Shown piece after piece: positions 7,263 to 9,433 of a stretch of 9,433 bases of DNA. How positions within the stretch are numbered: position 1 is the stretch's first letter; each line of letters starts with the position of its first letter. Location: NCBI GenBank assembly GCA_937934465.1, contig CALGZO010000219.1:1-9433 (forward strand), in the 5' to 3' direction. The stretch is from an uncultured Fimbriimonadales bacterium (lineage in GTDB: Bacteria; Armatimonadota; Fimbriimonadia; Fimbriimonadales; GBS-DC). Made by a program: the position numbers and the translations under genes. The notes below the pieces were generated by a model that was given only the letters and a program-made list of their open reading frames with translations, was not told the origin of the DNA and did not search any database.

Positions 7263-7268
7263 TAGAAT
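7263..7268 (+). promoter_or_regulatory. Candidate -10 for a leaderless DUF58 transcript
   Basis: TAGAAT (five of six -10 bases), in GGTAGAATTC, ends exactly 6 nt before the ATG at 7275, where a transcription start is expected. There is no Shine-Dalgarno between it and the ATG. It lies in the 20-bp gap after the AAA gene. No clear -35 is visible. Confidence 0.42.
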
Positions 7269-7274
7269 TCGTGT

Positions 7275-8150
7275 ATGGCGTGGAACGGCGTTGCGCTGGA
7301 GGTGCTGGCAAAACTGGAGCGGTATCGGTTCGAGCCGCGCAGGACGCACGCTGCGTCGATTCGGGGCGAGCGGCTCTCGCCGCGCAAGGGCGTCTCTATA
7401 GAGTTCGCCGACTATCGGCACTACACACCAGGCGACGATTTGCGCCATCTGGACTGGAACATCCTCGCCCGCTTAGACCGCGCCTACCTGCGCACCTACC
7501 AAGACGAGCAGGAGCTGCCTGTGCATCTGCTGTTGGACTGCTCGGCGTCGATGGCGTTTGGCGCGCCGACGAAGTTCGACGCGGCGCGTGCGCTGGCGGC
7601 GTGCTTGGGGTATATCGGCTTGGTCGGCGGCGACGCGGTGTACCCGACGGCGTTGCACCCGCAACTGGCGGAGACGCGCCCGCTGCGCGGTCGGGTCGCC
7701 TTCGCACGCTTGGTGGAGTGGCTGCGCACGCGCCAGCCCGACGGCGATAACCTCGCGGCAAGCCTGCATCGGTTCGCGCACGCCAACCTGCCCAGTGGCT
7801 GCGTTGTGCTGCTCACGGACGGTCTGGATGAGCGTTTGCCCGACGCGCTGCGCACGCTCGGCAGCCGACGCCACGAGGTGGTGTTCTTGCATATCCTCTC
7901 GGAAGTGGAGCTTAGCCCCGACTTGGAAGGCGACTTGAAGCTCATCGACGCCGAGACGGGCGAGGCGTTGGACATCACGGCGACGGGGAGCGTGTTGCAG
8001 GAGTACCACCGCAGGCTTCAAGCGCACATCGACGCGCTGCAGAGCGCATGCCGCCGTATCGGCGCGACCTATGTGCGCGTGTTGAACACACAGCCGCCGC
8101 AAGAGGTCATCCTGCGCCAACTGTATCCAAGCGGCGTCGTGAGCGGGTAG
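7275..8150 (+). CDS. DUF58 domain protein with VWA-like fold
   Basis: The 291-residue product carries the DUF58 signature: RGERLSPRKGVSIEFADYR (30-48), then YTPGDDLRHLDWNILARLDR (50-69), then YQDEQELPVHLLLDCSASM (75-93) and KFDAARALAACLGYI (100-114). DCSASM at 88-93 is the DxSxS part of a MIDAS metal site, and LLTDGLDE (179-186) holds the later Asp, so metal binding looks possible. No membrane segment is seen. DUF58 proteins are usually encoded beside MoxR-type AAA ATPases and are thought to act with them as metal-dependent chaperones or assembly factors. Here the AAA gene 20 bp upstream is Ycf46-like rather than MoxR-like. The ATG start gives the standard short N-terminus before the signature and follows a -10-like box. 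The stop lies 4 bp from the stop of the convergent membrane-protein gene. Confidence 0.92.
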   Translation: MAWNGVALEVLAKLERYRFEPRRTHAASIRGERLSPRKGVSIEFADYRHYTPGDDLRHLDWNILARLDRAYLRTYQDEQELPVHLLLDCSASMAFGAPTKFDAARALAACLGYIGLVGGDAVYPTALHPQLAETRPLRGRVAFARLVEWLRTRQPDGDNLAASLHRFAHANLPSGCVVLLTDGLDERLPDALRTLGSRRHEVVFLHILSEVELSPDLEGDLKLIDAETGEALDITATGSVLQEYHRRLQAHIDALQSACRRIGATYVRVLNTQPPQEVILRQLYPSGVVSG

Positions 8151-8154
8151 CCCA

Positions 8155-8691
8155 TCAGCGGCGCAGCAGCCGCCAGAACAGATAGCTCGCCGTCAGTCCG
8201 CCGACCGCGCCGCCTAAGGTGGACGCCAGCAGCGGCGGGAGCGCCAGCTGCTGGAACAGCCATGCCAGCGGGAGCGCGAGCAGCACAATCAAGCCGAGCG
8301 TATTGCGCATCGCGGCGCGGGCGCGGCGTGTCGCCGCGCGCTCCAAGCGCAACATCCCCTCGAAATCCGCCGTGCCGTGCTGCAAGTATTCGTTGAGTCC
8401 GCGCAGCTCCGCCACAATCAGGTCGGCGTCCTGCTCGCTGAGGGCGCGCGCCAGTCGCTTGAACTCATAGGTCACATCCACGAGGGTCTGCACGCCCCAC
8501 GATTGCAGTTTCGCCTCGATAGTGATGGGCAACGCGCGTGGCGAGAGGGTCGCGATAGCTCGCCAGCGGTCGCCGCGCGCCCAGCGCAGCGCGCCTTGCG
8601 AACGATAGCCTATCGCTTCCAGGTACGCGCTTAGGCGTTCAGCGGCGGCTTCCACATCCCCAGCAACAGCGCCCGACCAGCGGAACCTCAT
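8155..8691 (-). CDS. Small membrane-anchored protein of unknown family
   Basis: The 178-residue product has a soluble N-terminal part and two hydrophobic helices near the C-terminus (about 131-149, TLGLIVLLALPLAWLF; and 152-174, PPLLASTLGGAVGGLTASYL), ending in basic WRLLRR. Residues 10-80 alternate helix and strand (VEAAAERLSAYLEAIGYRSQ, then RWRAIATLSPRALPITIEAK). Residues 85-130 are a charged helix rich in Glu and Arg that could be a coiled coil. I do not recognise the family. The frame is open upstream to 8853, but the ATG at 8691 is preferred because AGGAG lies 6 nt before it and the upstream extension reads into repeat DNA. A membrane-tethered regulatory or scaffold protein is possible, but nothing shows it. 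It converges on the DUF58 gene with only 4 bp between stops. Confidence 0.78.
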   Translation of the reverse strand: MRFRWSGAVAGDVEAAAERLSAYLEAIGYRSQGALRWARGDRWRAIATLSPRALPITIEAKLQSWGVQTLVDVTYEFKRLARALSEQDADLIVAELRGLNEYLQHGTADFEGMLRLERAATRRARAAMRNTLGLIVLLALPLAWLFQQLALPPLLASTLGGAVGGLTASYLFWRLLRR

Positions 8692-8768
8692 GGCGTCTCC
8701 TGCGTGCGGCGCACCGCCCGCGCAACTGCTTTTCGCCAAGAAGCGTCTGAATCCTGCCGAACAGAGCG
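8692..8768. other. Upstream region of the small membrane-protein gene
   Basis: This stretch holds the Shine-Dalgarno (AGGAG on the minus strand, just upstream of the 8691 start) and otherwise non-repetitive DNA. I see no clear -10/-35 pair on the minus strand. The palindrome array begins directly after it, so the gene's promoter probably lies here or within the first repeats. Confidence 0.3.
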
Positions 8769-8770
8769 TG

Positions 8771-8792
8771 GCTTGGACAATCCTGTCCAAGC
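8771..8792 (-). repeat. Type A palindrome, reverse orientation
   Basis: GCTTGGACA (8771-8779) pairs perfectly with TGTCCAAGC (8784-8792) around ATCC. The reverse complement of that loop is GGAT, so this copy is opposite to those at 9110-9169. A degenerate second unit follows at 8797-8819 (AGCACAGACATTCCCGCC start), resembling the reverse complement of the 9176-9199 unit. Confidence 0.8.
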
Positions 8793-8828
8793 GTGTAGCA
8801 CAGACATTCCCGCCCGTGCGAGCCGTAC

Positions 8829-8883
8829 CGTCGGCGTCCTGCCGACGAAGCACACCCCCGTACCGTCGGCGTCCCCGCCGACG
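8829..8883. repeat. Two type B palindromes
   Basis: CGTCGGC and GCCGACG pair at 8829-8835/8841-8847 and at 8864-8870/8877-8883, each preceded by GTAC. The second is preceded by a partial copy of the 3' half of the 80-bp unit found at 8891-9055. Confidence 0.75.
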
Positions 8884-8890
8884 ACCAACT

Positions 8891-9055
8891 CAGGTGCGAC
8901 GCCTTTCTTGGCGTCGCAACACCCGCGCCAACATAACACACCCGCGTACCGTCGGCATCCCCGCTGACGAGTAGGCAGGTGCGACGCCTTTCTTGGCGTC
9001 GCAACACCCGCGCCAACATAACACACCCGCGTACCGTCGGCGTCCCCGCCGACGA
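8891..9055. repeat. Tandem 80-bp direct repeat (85-bp period), type C plus type B hairpins
   Basis: Copy 1 (8891-8970) and copy 2 (8976-9055) differ at only two positions by my count (8957 a versus 9042 g; 8965 t versus 9050 c). Both changes lie in the type B hairpin. Each copy contains a perfect 9-bp type C stem (8895-8903/8910-8918 and 8980-8988/8995-9003), a spacer ACACCCGCGCCAACATAACA, and a type B hairpin. A 5-bp linker separates the copies. The near-identity suggests recent duplication. Confidence 0.85.
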
Positions 9056-9109
9056 ACAACACTGGGACAGGACTGTCCAAGCCACGGGGCGTCTCGGCTG
9101 ACGAAGTGC

Positions 9110-9169
9110 GCTTGGACAGGACTGTCCAAGCCACGGGGGGTGTTTGTGCTTGGACAGGACTGTCCAAGC
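9110..9169 (+). repeat. Two perfect type A palindromes
   Basis: GCTTGGACA / TGTCCAAGC arms with a GGAC loop occur at 9110-9131 and 9148-9169, each followed by CAC. A degenerate copy lies just upstream at 9063-9082 (TGGGACA in place of TTGGACA), and a broken type B fragment lies between at 9086-9106. Confidence 0.8.
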
Positions 9170-9175
9170 CACAGG

Positions 9176-9199
9176 AGCACGGACAGGAATGTCCGTGCT
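9176..9199 (+). repeat. Variant type A palindrome next to the stress-protein promoter
   Basis: AGCACGGACA (9176-9185) pairs perfectly over 10 bp with TGTCCGTGCT (9190-9199) around GGAA. It shares the GGACAGGA core with the other A units but has different outer arms. It ends 9 bp before the putative -10 at 9209, so it occupies the -35 region. Confidence 0.7.
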
Positions 9200-9208
9200 A
9201 CAGGAAGG

Positions 9209-9227
9209 TACAATACTGACGGGAGGT
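9209..9227 (+). promoter_or_regulatory. Promoter -10 (TACAAT) and Shine-Dalgarno (GGGAGGT) of the stress-protein gene
   Basis: TACAAT at 9209-9214 (in GGTACAAT) predicts transcription start near 9221. GGGAGGT (9221-9227) then lies 5 nt before the ATG at 9233, giving a leader of about 12 nt. The -35 position falls inside the palindrome at 9176-9199 and has no recognisable consensus. Confidence 0.5.
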
Positions 9228-9232
9228 ATACG

Positions 9233-9433
9233 ATGCGATTACCGTTCAAGAAAATTTTGGCGCCGACGGATTTCAGCGAGCCGTCCTACTACGCGCTCGA
9301 TACGGCGATTGAGCTGGCGGAGCATTTCAACTCGGAGCTGCACCTGTTGCATATCGTGCCGCCGCTACATGTTGTGCCCGTGCCTGTGAATGTGGAGGTG
9401 CCGCTGTATGAGAGCGAGATGCGCGAGGCGGCG
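9233..9433 (+). CDS. Universal stress protein (UspA family), N-terminal part
   Basis: The 67 codons before the window edge read as the start of a Usp domain: KKILAPTDFSEPSYYALDTA (residues 6-25), followed by the helix IELAEHFNSELHLLHIVPP. This is the first beta strand with the conserved Asp (PTDFS), first helix, and second strand of the Usp alpha/beta fold. The ATP-binding Gly-rich motif, if present, would lie beyond the window. Usp proteins are cytoplasmic, often nucleotide-binding, and induced by stress or starvation. The start is supported by GGGAGGT at 5-nt spacing and by the typical KKIL N-terminus. The product is truncated only by the window end. Confidence 0.9.
   Translation, partial: MRLPFKKILAPTDFSEPSYYALDTAIELAEHFNSELHLLHIVPPLHVVPVPVNVEVPLYESEMREAA

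Larger units (their letters stand above)
8769..9200. repeat. Mosaic array of three palindromic repeat types
   Basis: About 430 bp of non-coding DNA is built from short hairpin units. Type A has a GGACA/TGTCC core with four loop bases. Type B has CGTCGGC/GCCGACG arms with 5-6 loop bases. Type C has TGCGACGCC/GGCGTCGCA arms with a TTTCTT loop. The order is A, A(degenerate), B, B, C, B, C, B, A(degenerate), B(fragment), A, A, A. The loop bases orient the A units: the two at the left are in the opposite orientation to the four at the right. Frames crossing the region encode only repeat-derived words such as GLDSPVQA, so no protein is annotated. The structure resembles REP/BIME mosaics; no transposase is present. 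Confidence 0.85.

Noticed and set aside
4469..8150. Single operon of permease, AAA and DUF58 genes
   Set aside because: Spacing is short, but each gene has its own -10-like box just before its start codon, so I treat them as separately promoted; an operon remains possible.
8769..9200. CRISPR array
   Set aside because: Units are palindromic, of three different kinds, irregularly spaced and without unique spacers of uniform length; no cas genes are nearby.
8769..9200. Insertion sequence or attachment site
   Set aside because: No transposase or integrase frame, no long terminal inverted repeats bounding a cargo, and no target-site duplication that I could identify.
8639..9249. Minus-strand frames of 119-177 codons across the repeat array, and the 232-codon upstream extension of the small membrane-protein gene
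   Set aside because: The sequence there is repeat-derived words reiterated in several frames; the membrane-protein start at 8691 has a proper Shine-Dalgarno.

Overview
The window is GC-rich bacterial DNA, densely coded on both strands, with eight recognisable protein genes and no RNA genes. The gene mix (Ycf46-type AAA ATPase, DUF58 protein, MacB-like permease, secreted subtilase with repeated C-terminal beta domains, universal stress protein) and the intergenic palindromes rich in GGACAGGA and CGTCGGC words remind me of thermophilic Armatimonadota (Fimbriimonadales-like hot-spring genomes). That assignment is an inference from memory of such genomes, not something the sequence proves.

Layout. 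1-512, minus strand: N-terminal part of a superfamily I (UvrD-like) DNA helicase whose own 5' end is missing; its 3' part runs off the window. 510-1016, plus strand: C-terminal part of a HEAT-repeat protein whose 5' end is missing. The two homologies meet head-to-head within a few bases at about 510, as expected if a deletion removed the promoter region and both 5' ends of a divergent gene pair, or if the assembly is chimeric there. 1013-2428: a TPR protein ending in a cold-shock-like OB fold, overlapping the HEAT frame by ATGA. 2429-2534: convergent intergenic region with a strong hairpin. 2535-4388, minus: secreted subtilisin-like protease with complete catalytic residues and two tandem C-terminal beta domains. 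4389-4468: divergent promoter region. 4469-5698: MacB/FtsX-type ABC permease without a visible ATPase partner. 5719-7254: Ycf46-like AAA+ ATPase. 7275-8150: DUF58 protein with a degenerate VWA-type metal site. 8155-8691, minus: small protein with two C-terminal membrane helices, convergent with the DUF58 gene. 8692-9232: 541 bp without a gene, mostly a mosaic of palindromic repeats. 9233 onward: start of a universal stress protein.

How the parts may work together. The AAA and DUF58 genes lie 20 bp apart and recall the common AAA-plus-VWA chaperone pairing, with a Ycf46-type ATPase in place of MoxR. The permease, AAA and DUF58 genes each have a -10-like hexamer 6-8 nt before the start codon and little or no Shine-Dalgarno, suggesting leaderless transcripts from separate promoters rather than one operon. 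The protease, the TPR protein, the small membrane protein and the stress protein have clear Shine-Dalgarno sequences.

I did not find a convincing new multi-gene system. The best leads are the double truncation at about 510, the palindromic mosaic in front of the stress gene, and the repeated leaderless-promoter pattern.
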